Origin: Lentisphaerae bacterium RIFOXYA12_64_32
Lineage (GTDB): Bacteria > Verrucomicrobiota > Lentisphaeria > Oligosphaerales > YB12-FULL-65-16
DNA length: 64,000 nucleotides
Assembly (NCBI GenBank): GCA_001803235.1
Contig: MHBL01000037.1
Location: 1-64,000 of the forward strand
Reading direction: 5' to 3'
Of this stretch, positions 42,135-49,967 are shown piece by piece. The notes under the pieces were generated by a model. It saw only the letters and a list, made by a program, of their open reading frames with translations, had not been told where the DNA came from and searched no databases. The translations under genes and the position numbers were made by a program. Every line of letters starts with the position of its first letter. The first letter of the stretch is position 1.

Positions 42135-43511
42135 TCAGATACCGGTGTCCTTGGTCTTGCCCAAGGGCACGATCGGGGCCTCAAGGTCATCCAACTCCAA
42201 AATTTGGTAGAAGATTTCGTGCAGCATCTTGAGCAGGATGGTCCGTGCCTCCAATCCGATGCGCACGTCCTCGAAGGAATCCGTCAGGTCCATCCAGTAT
42301 TTCTCGGCGTTGCCCTTCATGACCTCGCGCGAGTTGCTCTTGGCGATGTTGTCGATCAGGTCCCTCTCGGTGGTCATAAGGCGCTCCCAGAACTGCGGCA
42401 GGGTGCCTTCGATAGTCAGGGAGCGGTCTTGCTCGTAGCTCAGCTTCCGGATGAGGCTGTTGAACTGCCGGCTGAGGGCGGGAGTAAGCTTGAGCTGGGC
42501 GCCGACCTTGGGCCAGTCAAACTTGTTGAATAACAACGCGGGGAAGGAACTGAGATGTTCCATCTCGGCGCGGAGTTGCTGGAGTTGGTGCTCTGCGGCG
42601 TGGATCTGCTGCTTCGCCTCGTGAAGCTTGCGTTCCAGTTCGCGGTTCTCGCCACGCAGTTGTTCGTACTTGATCTGCCACGCGTCGCGTTCAGCGGTTA
42701 CGCGCTGCGTATCGCGTTCGAGCCGTGTCGTGGTCTGGGCCATCTGTTCGGCCAGGAGCGTGGCAGCCTGCGCCTGCGTTTTTTCCAGGTCTTGGATCCG
42801 TTCCCGGAGCCTCCGGTTCTCGGCCTGCGAGACTTCCAGCTTCTTCTCCAAGCCGGCGTAGTCGGTGCGCAACGTCCGTTCCACCTTCCGGCTTTCCTGG
42901 GTTGCGGCGCTGGCCTGCTCGTACTGGCTCTTGATGGTCTGGTGTTCGGACAGAAGCCGGTTGTGCTCCTTGTCCAGATCCTGCATGCGGGCCTCCATGT
43001 CGCGGAGGCGACTGATCAACTCGGCATTGCCGCCCGTCTCGCTCACCAGCTTCTGAGCCTGGGACTTGGTAAACTGCAGAGGACTGAAGCACAGCAGGAC
43101 GTGCCACTTCTCCAAGTCGTTGACTTTGAAGAAGCGCTCGAACACGTCATCCGGGAGAACGTAGACGTCTTCGCCGAGATTGTTGGTTTCCCGGTGCTTC
43201 TTGTACTCTTCGGAGTGGAAGTAGTCCTCGATCGTTTTGTGAAGTTCGGTGTGGGACGGGTACCAGGGGACGAAGAGGCCATTGCAGAAGGCCTGTGAGA
43301 ACTCGGCCTTCTGCGCCTCACGGAGGAGCACTCGATGGATTCGGTCGCGTGTTTTGGGTTCCAGGCGGTAGCCGCCCACGGAACAGAGCTTCATAACCTG
43401 GGCGTTCGCCTGGACATAGGCGCGCAGGTTTGGCCAGGGGATCTGCTCGACCATGACGGAGAACACCCGGGCCTGGTCGAGGCCCTGGATGGGTTCGTTA
43501 TTTTCCAACAT
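42135..43511 (-). CDS. Coiled-coil protein of unknown function
   Basis: A 458-aa soluble protein. Residues ~1-155 form an ordered N-terminal domain (FVPWYPSHTELHKTIEDYFH, DDVFERFFKVNDLEKWHVLL). About 160-325 is a long coiled coil (DLDKEHNRLLSEHQ, EKKLEVSQAENRRLRERI, ENRELERKLHEAKQQ). About 340-458 is a helical C-terminal domain ending LDDLEAPIVPLG. It overlaps the upstream small gene by 14 nt and is probably coupled; AAGGAG lies about 11 nt upstream of the ATG at 43511. No family recognised. The shape suggests a scaffold, or an effector whose N- and C-domains are held apart by the coil. Confidence 0.78.
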   Translation of the reverse strand: MLENNEPIQGLDQARVFSVMVEQIPWPNLRAYVQANAQVMKLCSVGGYRLEPKTRDRIHRVLLREAQKAEFSQAFCNGLFVPWYPSHTELHKTIEDYFHSEEYKKHRETNNLGEDVYVLPDDVFERFFKVNDLEKWHVLLCFSPLQFTKSQAQKLVSETGGNAELISRLRDMEARMQDLDKEHNRLLSEHQTIKSQYEQASAATQESRKVERTLRTDYAGLEKKLEVSQAENRRLRERIQDLEKTQAQAATLLAEQMAQTTTRLERDTQRVTAERDAWQIKYEQLRGENRELERKLHEAKQQIHAAEHQLQQLRAEMEHLSSFPALLFNKFDWPKVGAQLKLTPALSRQFNSLIRKLSYEQDRSLTIEGTLPQFWERLMTTERDLIDNIAKSNSREVMKGNAEKYWMDLTDSFEDVRIGLEARTILLKMLHEIFYQILELDDLEAPIVPLGKTKDTGI

Positions 43512-43857
43512 CGAGCAGGTACTCCTTGGCAAGAAGTTCGCGCGCGCCGTTCATCACTGCGGCGGCCATCTGGCGGCGCAGTGAAAACTCGATCTTCTGG
43601 AACGCCCCCGTCAGGCTGGCGTGCAAGTCTGTTTTCCCGGTTCGGGACGCCCGTTCCCGCATGCGCCGGATGAGGATCACCGCCTCACGCCACCGCTGTT
43701 CCTGGCACAGCGCCACACACTGCGTCATGGCGTCCTCGGGTTGGGTGGACGCCACCTGCGGTTCGGGGGGCGGGACCTCGCGTTTAGCCGGAGTTGCTTT
43801 GCGCTTGGTCGCGGGGGGGCGGGGAATCGTGTCGGAATTGGGTTTCGCCTTTGCCAT
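43498..43857 (-). CDS. Small helical protein coupled to coiled-coil gene
   Basis: A 119-aa protein. The first ~45 residues are Lys/Pro-rich and likely disordered (AKAKPNSDTIPRPPATKRKA). The rest is helical (MTQCVALCQEQRWREAVILI, GAFQKIEFSLRRQMAAAVMN), TPR-like in feel (~45-115). It ends inside the start region of the coiled-coil gene. AGGAG lies upstream of the ATG at 43857. Function unknown; probably a partner of that protein. Confidence 0.7.
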   Translation of the reverse strand: MAKAKPNSDTIPRPPATKRKATPAKREVPPPEPQVASTQPEDAMTQCVALCQEQRWREAVILIRRMRERASRTGKTDLHASLTGAFQKIEFSLRRQMAAAVMNGARELLAKEYLLDVGK

Positions 43858-44023
43858 CAGTGGGCCGGAACTCCTGCGGTAACGCGTCCGCGCCTGAGCG
43901 CTTTGCGGGACGGTAGGGTAATGGAGTAAGCGTCACATTGCACTGTCATGAGAAGTCATGCACGAAGCTGGGAAACCTGGGACTGTCGAAACCTCTGCGT
44001 CATCACGTTCGCCAAGCTAAACT

Positions 44024-44098
44024 TGGAGGCGCGGACCGGATTCGAACCGGTGTATAAAGGTTTTGCAGACCTTCGCCTTACCGCTTGGCTACCGCGCC
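44024..44098 (-). tRNA. tRNA-Cys (GCA)
   Basis: 75 nt with encoded CCA: acceptor GGCGCGG/CCGCGCC, anticodon stem AAGGT/ACCTT with loop CTGCAAA (anticodon GCA, normal U33), T arm ACCGG-TTCGAAT-CCGGT. It is a single gene, with no cluster around it. Confidence 0.95.
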
Positions 44099-44293
44099 GC
44101 TCTGAGAGTTTGGAACCTCGTAATATGACATGCGCAGCCGTGTTGTCACGTGCGTACCGGCGGTTTTTTTTCATCCGTGCATTTTCCGACCCCGCGTCCT
44201 CGCGCCGGAGGGGAAGTTGTGCGGGCGGTTGGCGAGCGTTAGGACATCGCCCAGGGCGGTTTCAAGATTCGTGACCGTCGCGTGCAGCGAGTA

Positions 44294-44343
44294 CCCCCGG
44301 CGTGTCCCCACGCCGGGGGGGGCGGCCTGAGGACAGGCCGCCC
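44294..44343 (+). repeat. Two back-to-back hairpins
   Basis: CCCCCGGCGTG-TCCC-CACGCCGGGGG (44294-44319), directly followed by GGGCGGCCTG-AGGA-CAGGCCGCCC (44320-44343) and a CTACTTGG tail. The AGGA loop and CTAC tail link it to the type Q and P palindromes. It lies in the spacer upstream of the propeller gene at 44470; the rest of 44099-44469 shows no gene. Confidence 0.65.
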
Positions 44344-44469
44344 CTACTTGGTGTGCGCGGGGGTGTGGCCTTCCGAGACGCGGCGCCAGATCTTGAAACA
44401 GCCCTGGACATCGCCAGGCGGGGCTTGGAGTTGGAGCCGTTCCGGGGTACATTGCAGAGGAGGGTCGAC

Positions 44470-45966
44470 ATGAACACCCGTACGCTTCGATTCTACGACG
44501 CGACCGCGATGGATGCGGTCAACGGCATGCACCTTGTCTCCGTGCCAGTGACCAAACTCGGCGTGGTCATGGACCGGGACCGGCCTTCGGACCTGGGCGG
44601 TGTCAGCGTCTTTGCGGGCAGCGTCCAGCCGCTCGATGACGGTCGGTTCCGCATGTACTACTACTGCAATGCACCCTGGGGTTCCCCGAGGCGCATGCGG
44701 ATCGCCGTGGCCGAGTCCGGAGACGGCCTGCACTGGGACAAGCCCTGCCTGGGGCAGCTCCAGCACGAGGGGCAAGATACCAATCACATCCGTGTCAACG
44801 GCCTGGCCGCTGATGCGAGCATCACCCAGCCGAGTGTGGTCCGGCTGCCGGACGGTTGCTGGCGCATGTATTTCTGGCTTCACGGGCAGGAACGGGGCAT
44901 GGTGCGCTATGCGATTGCTGACAGCCGCGACGGCTTGGCGTGGACGCTTCTGGACCTGAATCTTCCAGCCGTGTTTCACCCGCATGACCTGGAGGTGGGG
45001 CAAACGGACTGGACGGCAGGACTGACCGCGGCGGACCCGAAGGCGAAGTTCGGCGACCGCAGGACATGGGACTTCATGGCGGCGAAACGACTGCGCAGCA
45101 ACGATGCGACGAACGTCTACTATGACGCCCAGCAGGGGGTGTTTGAGATGCTCTCCGTCTGGCTGCTCCCGAACCGGCCCGAGACCGGCAAGGGCACTCC
45201 GCACGACAACGCGCCAGGCGTGCTGCGTGTCATTCACCGTCGGACCAGCGGCGACGGGGTTCACTTCAGCGACCCCGAACTGGTCATCGTGCCGGACGCC
45301 GCCGATCCGCTGACGCAACAGTTCTATTATCTTACCCAACATCGGGAACCGGACTGGCGCATTGGGTTTCTGGGCAACTACCACTGCTGGGAGCAGACCC
45401 TGGACATCGAGATGTGCTTCAGCCGTGACGGTCGGCACTGGGCCAGGCCCCTGCGTGGCGGTTTCATTCCGCGGGACTCGGTCCCCGGCAAAGGTTGCAT
45501 GAGCGCGTATTCCACCAACAACCTGCTGCCCATTTCCGGCGGGCGGTGGCTCATGCTGTATCGAGCAGGGAACACCCAGCACAATCACCGGCTGGGTCCG
45601 GGCGTGACCGACGAGCCGTGGTACGGCATCATGGGGGCCACCTGGCCGCGCGGACGGTTTGCCGGGCTGGCAACAGCCGGCCGAACCGTCGGGCGCGCGC
45701 TGCTGCGGCCTTTCATCCAGGTTGGGGAGGAGATATCCCTGAACGCCGACGTGCACGGTTGGGTCAAGGCCGAGTTGCGCGACCCGGTTGGTGGGCGTGC
45801 CATTGCCGGGTTCGAGCTGCACGCCTGCGAGCCGGTTTCAGGCAACAGTACTTCGGCGGTCCTGCGCTGGGGGGATGAGAAGCGGAGCTCCGCAGCTTTC
45901 CGTTACGATGCCGTTCAACTCTATCTGCAAGTCAGCGACGGTGTGGTGTACGGGGTCAATGTGTGA
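44470..45966 (+). CDS. GH32/GH43-like five-bladed propeller glycosidase family protein
   Basis: A 498-aa protein without a signal peptide. Repeats of GDGLHWDKP, SRDGLAWTLLDL, SGDGVHFSDPEL and SRDGRHWARPLRG are the S-x-D-G-x-x-W turns of the GH43/GH32/GH130-type beta-propeller. GSVQPLDDGRFRMYYYC and SVVRLPDGCWRMYFWLHG are the adjoining strands, ~45-380. The last ~100 residues form a beta-sandwich (GWVKAELRDPVGGRAIAGFE) as in GH32 relatives. Catalytic acids are not certain. GAGGAGGG lies ~6 nt before the ATG at 44470. Intracellular hydrolysis or phosphorolysis of a small glycoside is likely. It is monocistronic. Confidence 0.78.
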   Translation: MNTRTLRFYDATAMDAVNGMHLVSVPVTKLGVVMDRDRPSDLGGVSVFAGSVQPLDDGRFRMYYYCNAPWGSPRRMRIAVAESGDGLHWDKPCLGQLQHEGQDTNHIRVNGLAADASITQPSVVRLPDGCWRMYFWLHGQERGMVRYAIADSRDGLAWTLLDLNLPAVFHPHDLEVGQTDWTAGLTAADPKAKFGDRRTWDFMAAKRLRSNDATNVYYDAQQGVFEMLSVWLLPNRPETGKGTPHDNAPGVLRVIHRRTSGDGVHFSDPELVIVPDAADPLTQQFYYLTQHREPDWRIGFLGNYHCWEQTLDIEMCFSRDGRHWARPLRGGFIPRDSVPGKGCMSAYSTNNLLPISGGRWLMLYRAGNTQHNHRLGPGVTDEPWYGIMGATWPRGRFAGLATAGRTVGRALLRPFIQVGEEISLNADVHGWVKAELRDPVGGRAIAGFELHACEPVSGNSTSAVLRWGDEKRSSAAFRYDAVQLYLQVSDGVVYGVNV

Positions 45967-46333
45967 ACCCGGGACGCGGGGCGGGGCGGAGGGTGATGGC
46001 CGGGCGCACGGACGACGGATTCCGCGAATGGGCGTCCTTCGGAATCTCCTCGGGAACTTCCTCGGATTCGGTGCCGCGCAGGATGTTCGGCGGCGGGGGA
46101 GTTCTGGAGGAAGCCTTGCGCGTGCAGGGGTTGATCTTTTGCTGCACACGAAGAAAGATCGACCTGTGCAATAAGCGGAGCAGTTTGGTGCCAGCCCAGG
46201 CCGGCCCCTCCTGACAGGCAGTACCGCGGGCGGCCCTCCGCCCGCCATACGAGTCTTGTTCTACGTGGGCGCCGAGAAGCGGGCGGGGGAAAAAGTCCCG
46301 GTTTCGATTTGAAAGGATGTTCGCCTTGGGTTA
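45967..46333. other. Spacer before trp promoter
   Basis: No supported gene. A minus-strand frame (45956-46171) has coding-like third-position GC and a Pro/Glu-rich content (PPPPNILRGTESEEVPEE) but only a TTG start and no ribosome site. It may be the tail of a lost gene. At 46227-46246, GCGGGCGG-CCCT-CCGCCCGC resembles the first hairpin of repeat family B, followed by CATACGAGTC. Confidence 0.45.
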
Positions 46334-46361
46334 TTGTTCTAGCGTTTCGATACACTAATAC
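46334..46361 (+). promoter_or_regulatory. Candidate trp operon promoter
   Basis: TTGTTC (46334-46339), 16-nt spacer and TAATAC (46356-46361). The predicted start near 46368 is about 19 nt before the leader peptide. AT content here is clearly above the background. No TrpR-operator palindrome is recognised. Confidence 0.5.
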
Positions 46362-46386
46362 AGCCGAAAGTCGCCGCGGGTGTAAT

Positions 46387-46455
46387 GTGAAGCGAGCGAA
46401 TCGCAGCGCGGGTTGGTGGGCGTGGCGCAATCGCGTTGGGCCGTGGCCAATCTGA
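46387..46455 (+). CDS. trpL: trp leader peptide with four Trp codons
   Basis: GTG-started 22-codon frame reading MKRANRSAGWWAWRNRVGPW then PI and TGA. Trp codons lie at positions 10, 11, 13 and 20, far above chance for TGG in 22 codons. It is followed 28 nt later by a terminator hairpin and then trpE, the layout of a ribosome-mediated attenuator. The final Trp codon (46444-46446) lies in a segment that can pair with the 5' half of the terminator. The ribosome site is weak (GGGTG), and GTG is the start, as the ATG two bases earlier is followed at once by TGA. Confidence 0.8.
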   Translation: MKRANRSAGWWAWRNRVGPWPI

Positions 46456-46483
46456 CGTCCTGGCAGCAGGGCGGGGGAAGGTG

Positions 46484-46530
46484 GCCGCGGGAGGAGCGAA
46501 GAGGGCTCCGACTTCCGCGGCATTTTTCTT
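46484..46530 (+). terminator. trp attenuator terminator
   Basis: GCCGCGG (46484-46490) pairs with CCGCGGC (46515-46521), with an inner GGAGC/GCTCC stem, followed by ATTTTTCTT: a Rho-independent terminator. Alternative: CCGTGGCCA (46441-46449, in the leader peptide) pairs with TGGCCGCGG (46482-46490), nine pairs with one G-U, destroying the terminator stem. Ribosome stalling at the clustered Trp codons (46414-46425) would leave that segment free. Confidence 0.8.
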
Positions 46531-46586
46531 GCACCCCGGGCTAGGGTATGTGATTAGGCGACTCAGATTCAGGAGAACGTGCCGTC

Positions 46587-48068
46587 ATGTTTCAGCCCAG
46601 CCTTGAGCAGTTCCGGGGCCTGTGCCGGGAGGGGAACCTGATTCCCGTGTTCCGCGAGCACTTGGCCGACATGGAGACGCCGGTGTCAGCGTTCAGCCGG
46701 TTTGCTGCCGACGATTGTGCGTTTCTGCTGGAGAGCGTTGAAGGTGGTGAGCGGTGGGGGCGTTATTCGTTCATCGGTATTCATCCCTACGCGGTCTTCA
46801 CGGTCCGGGACGGGGTGGCGCGTTGCCTGGGTGCGGATGGGGCCGAGTTACTGCCCGCCGGCAGCAAGGGGTTGGATGCTCTGCGGCTCGTCCTGAAGGA
46901 GATACGGCCGGTGCGCGTTCCGGGGTTGCCGCGGTTCTATGCCGGTGCGGTCGGATTTGTCGGGTACGAGACAGCGGGTGAGTTCGAGCGCCTGCCGGAG
47001 CCGAAGCGTAGGTCGGACGGTTTGACCGCGGCCATGGCGCTCACCGAGGAGACAGCCATTTTCGACAATGTTCGGCACACCGTTACGGTCGTGGTCTGCG
47101 CCCGGCCGGGGAAGCATGCGTCGCCCGACGAGGCCTACTCTGAGGCGTGCCGTCGCATCGAGGCGATCGAAGCGCGCATGCGGGTCCCACGTCGCGAATC
47201 GACACGGCGCGACGGGCACGACAAGGTGACGCTGACGTCGAACATGACTCGCGACGAGTTCTGCGCCATGGTGCGGCGCGCGAAGGATTACATTGTTGAG
47301 GGGGACATCATTCAGGCGGTGCTGTCACAACGGTTCAGCACGGAGTTGCCCGCTGATCCGCTGACGTTGTACCGGGCGTTGCGGCTTATCAACCCGTCGC
47401 CCTACACGTTTTTCCTCAAGTTCGGGGATCGCGTTCTGGTCGGGTCTTCGCCCGAGGTCATGGTGCGGCTCACCGGCACGTGCGCCGAGTTGCGTCCGAT
47501 CGCCGGGACGCGACCGCGTGGCAAGACGGAACAGGAGGACCGCGCCAACGCGGATTCGCTGCTGGCCGACGAGAAGGAGCGGGCTGAGCACGTGATGCTG
47601 GTTGACCTGGGACGGAATGACCTGGGTCGCGTGGCCGTCTCCGGCAGTGTGCAGGTGCGCGACTTCATGCGCATCGAGCGGTACTCGCACGTCATGCACA
47701 TTGTCTCGGACGTTCAGGCTACGCTGCTGCCGGACAAGGATGCATTCGACTTGATCCGCGCTACGTTTCCTGCCGGCACGCTCAGCGGCGCCCCGAAAAT
47801 CCGCGCCATGGAGATCATCCATGAACTGGAGCCGCAACCGCGCGGCGCGTACGGCGGCGCAGTCGGGTACATCAGTTACGACGGGAACATGGATTTGGCC
47901 ATCACGATTCGGACCTTGGAGATCGATGGCACCCGCGTGGCGGTGCAGGCGGGCGCCGGTATCGTCGCGGACTCGGACCCGGACCGTGAGTTCGAGGAGA
48001 CTGAGCACAAGGCGCGCGGCATGGTCCGTGCCCTGGAACTGGCGGCGCGGGATCTGGAGTTTGTGTGA
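46587..48068 (+). CDS. trpE: Anthranilate synthase component I
   Basis: A 493-aa chorismate-utilising enzyme that, with TrpG, makes anthranilate from chorismate and glutamine. The Trp feedback site LLES is seen in CAFLLESVEGGERWGRYSFIG (in parts). The catalytic domain shows GDIIQAVLSQRFSTEL, PSPYTFFLKFGDRVLVGSSPE, RPIAGTRPRGK, EHVMLVDLGRNDLGRV, FPAGTLSGAPKIRAMEII and QAGAGIVADSDPDREFEET. Length is normal for TrpE. AGGAGA lies 10 nt before the ATG. First structural gene of the trp operon, downstream of the attenuator; both transcriptional (Trp-codon) and feedback control are thus implied. Confidence 0.96.
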   Translation: MFQPSLEQFRGLCREGNLIPVFREHLADMETPVSAFSRFAADDCAFLLESVEGGERWGRYSFIGIHPYAVFTVRDGVARCLGADGAELLPAGSKGLDALRLVLKEIRPVRVPGLPRFYAGAVGFVGYETAGEFERLPEPKRRSDGLTAAMALTEETAIFDNVRHTVTVVVCARPGKHASPDEAYSEACRRIEAIEARMRVPRRESTRRDGHDKVTLTSNMTRDEFCAMVRRAKDYIVEGDIIQAVLSQRFSTELPADPLTLYRALRLINPSPYTFFLKFGDRVLVGSSPEVMVRLTGTCAELRPIAGTRPRGKTEQEDRANADSLLADEKERAEHVMLVDLGRNDLGRVAVSGSVQVRDFMRIERYSHVMHIVSDVQATLLPDKDAFDLIRATFPAGTLSGAPKIRAMEIIHELEPQPRGAYGGAVGYISYDGNMDLAITIRTLEIDGTRVAVQAGAGIVADSDPDREFEETEHKARGMVRALELAARDLEFV

Positions 48069-48118
48069 AGCAATAGGCGAGAGAGGGTGTGTGGGTGTCG
48101 CCCGGCACGGCCGATCCG

Positions 48119-48194
48119 TCCGATGGCGCCGATGAGTCCGACGATCCCGATGATCCCGTTTGGTCCGTTCGTGCTCGTTCCGATGAGGATGAGG
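48119..48194. repeat. GATGA-rich microsatellite, locus 2 (trpE-trpG gap)
   Basis: Units GTCCGATGG, GCCGATGAG, TCCGACGAT, CCCGATGAT, then TTTGGTCCG and a final TTCCGATGAGGATGAGG that also supplies the trpG ribosome site. It stretches the gap between trpE and trpG to 132 nt. Confidence 0.65.
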
Positions 48195-48200
48195 TAACAT

Positions 48201-48788
48201 ATGCTGCTGATGCTGGACAACTACGATTCATTTACCTATAACTTGGTTCAGTACCTGATGGCCATGGACCAAGAGGTGAAAGTGGTGCGGAACGACGACT
48301 TGGCCGTGGCGCAGGTCGTTGCTCTCAAGCCGACATGCATTGTGGTCTCGCCCGGACCGAAGCGGCCGGAAGATGCGGGCATTTCCGTGCCGCTGATCCG
48401 GGAGTGCAGTGGACGCATTCCGCTGTTGGGCGTGTGTTTGGGGCACCAGTCCATCGGGTACGCGTTTGGCGGCACGATCGTCAACGCGAAGCGACTCATG
48501 CACGGCAAGGTTTCGGAGGTGGAGCACAACGGGGAAGGTCTGTTTGCCGGCATTCGCTCGCCGCTGAAAGCGACTCGGTATCACTCGCTGGTGATCGAGC
48601 GCGCCACGCTGCCCGGATGTCTGGAGGTCACGGCAACGGCCGAGGATGGGGAAATCATGGGCGTCCGGCACCGTGAGCACCTCACGGTCGGGGTACAGTT
48701 CCACCCGGAATCGATTCTGACCCCGTGTGGGAAGAGACTTCTGGCCAATTTCGTCAAGATGGCAACGGATGCCGCAGGTCGTGGGTAG
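48201..48788 (+). CDS. trpG: Anthranilate synthase component II (glutamine amidotransferase)
   Basis: A 195-aa class I glutamine amidotransferase supplying ammonia to TrpE. Starts MLLMLDNYDSFTYNLVQYL. The nucleophile Cys lies in PLLGVCLGHQSIGYAFGG, and the His-Glu pair in VQFHPESILTP. The oxyanion phrase VSPGPKRPEDAG is complete. It is a stand-alone subunit, not fused to TrpE or TrpD. GAGG within the preceding repeat serves as ribosome site. 20 nt separate its stop from the trpD start. Confidence 0.96.
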   Translation: MLLMLDNYDSFTYNLVQYLMAMDQEVKVVRNDDLAVAQVVALKPTCIVVSPGPKRPEDAGISVPLIRECSGRIPLLGVCLGHQSIGYAFGGTIVNAKRLMHGKVSEVEHNGEGLFAGIRSPLKATRYHSLVIERATLPGCLEVTATAEDGEIMGVRHREHLTVGVQFHPESILTPCGKRLLANFVKMATDAAGRG

Positions 48789-48808
48789 GAGCAAGGGAGG
48801 CCGTGGGT

Positions 48809-49819
48809 ATGATCAAGGAAATGCTGGCCCGAGTGGTGGAACGGAAAGACCTGACGGGGCAGGAGATGAGCACCGTCATGGACGAGATCATGAAGGGCGA
48901 AGCCACGCCGGCGCAGATTGCCGGGTTCATCACGGCGTTGCGGATGAAAGGTGAGACGGTCATTGAGGTGTCGGGTGCGGCGGCCTCGATGCGGCGGCAT
49001 GCAGTGTACATCAACGCTGGCGCGCGCAGCGTGGTGGACACTTGCGGTACCGGCGGCGACGGGGCGCACACATTCAACATTTCCACGGCGGCGGCATTTG
49101 TCACCGCCGGCGCCGGTGTGTGTGTGGCGAAGCATGGCAACCGCGCCGTCTCCAGCAAGTGCGGTTCCGCCGATGTGCTGGCCGCGCTGGGGGTGAACAT
49201 TGAGGCGGAATCCGCCGTCATGGAGCAGTGCCTGCAGGAGCATGGTATCGGGTTCCTGTTCGCGCCGAAGATGCATCCGGCCATGAAGCACGCCATTGGG
49301 CCGCGCCGTGAACTGGGTGTGCGCACGATTTTCAATATGCTCGGGCCGTTGACGAACCCGGCCGGTGCGACCGGGCAGGTGCTGGGTGTGTTTGCTCCGG
49401 ACCTAACGGAGATGTTCGCCGGCGCTTTGAAGGAACTGGGTACGCGGCGCGCCTTTGTGGTCCACGGCAGTGACGGGCTGGACGAGATTACGTGCACGGG
49501 AACGACCCGGGTCAGTGAACTGCGCGACGGCGTGGTCAAGACATACGAGATTTCCGCTGAAATGCTGCTGGGGGATACGTTCCGCCGCGAGGATCTGGCC
49601 GGCGGCACCCCGGCGGAGAACGCCGAGTTGCTGCGAAAGGTGTTGAGCGGTGAGGAGAAGGGCGCGCCCCGGGCCGTCGTGCTGCTCAACGCAGCCGCGG
49701 CCATTGTGGCGGGCGAGACGGCGGACACGATGGAGGAAGGCCTTGACTTGGCGCGGCAGGCGATAGACTCGGGTGGCGCCACCGCCAAGCTGAACGCACT
49801 GATCGATGCGACGAGGTAG
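48809..49819 (+). CDS. trpD: Anthranilate phosphoribosyltransferase
   Basis: A 336-aa enzyme joining anthranilate to PRPP. The PRPP/anthranilate site VVDTCGTGGDGAHTFNIST is complete, followed by AKHGNRAVSSKCGSADVLAAL. Later are PAMKHAIGPRRELGVRTIFN and LGPLTNPAGATGQVLGVF. Starts MIKEMLARVVERKDLTGQE; AAGGGAGG lies upstream of the ATG at 48809, and a longer frame begins inside trpG. Length is normal. Helical N-terminal domain ~1-65, alpha/beta PRPP domain after it. Confidence 0.96.
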   Translation: MIKEMLARVVERKDLTGQEMSTVMDEIMKGEATPAQIAGFITALRMKGETVIEVSGAAASMRRHAVYINAGARSVVDTCGTGGDGAHTFNISTAAAFVTAGAGVCVAKHGNRAVSSKCGSADVLAALGVNIEAESAVMEQCLQEHGIGFLFAPKMHPAMKHAIGPRRELGVRTIFNMLGPLTNPAGATGQVLGVFAPDLTEMFAGALKELGTRRAFVVHGSDGLDEITCTGTTRVSELRDGVVKTYEISAEMLLGDTFRREDLAGGTPAENAELLRKVLSGEEKGAPRAVVLLNAAAAIVAGETADTMEEGLDLARQAIDSGGATAKLNALIDATR

Positions 49820-49850
49820 CGAACCGGCGAGAGCTGGCAAGGGGCCCGCC

Positions 49851-49908
49851 GCGTCCGATGAACCCGATGATCTCGATAAACCCGATGAAACCGACTTCCC
49901 GCCGTCCG
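49851..49908. repeat. GATGA-rich microsatellite, locus 3 (trpD-trpC gap)
   Basis: Units GTCCGATGA, ACCCGATGA, TCTCGATAA, ACCCGATGA, AACCGACTT, then CCGCCGTCCG. The unit and the closing CGCCGTCCG match the tract at 11241-11278. It makes trpD and trpC 148 nt apart. Confidence 0.7.
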
Positions 49909-49967
49909 AACACCAAACCCCGAGCGCATCCCGTTCGCACGGTCAGCCGCGGCAAGGATACGAGGCA

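Noticed and set aside
45956-46171. 71-codon minus-strand frame with Pro/Glu-rich product
   Set aside because: Only a TTG start, no ribosome site and no family; left as a possible relic, not called as a gene.
46385-46390. ATG two bases before the trp leader GTG
   Set aside because: It is followed at once by TGA in its own frame, so it cannot encode the leader.
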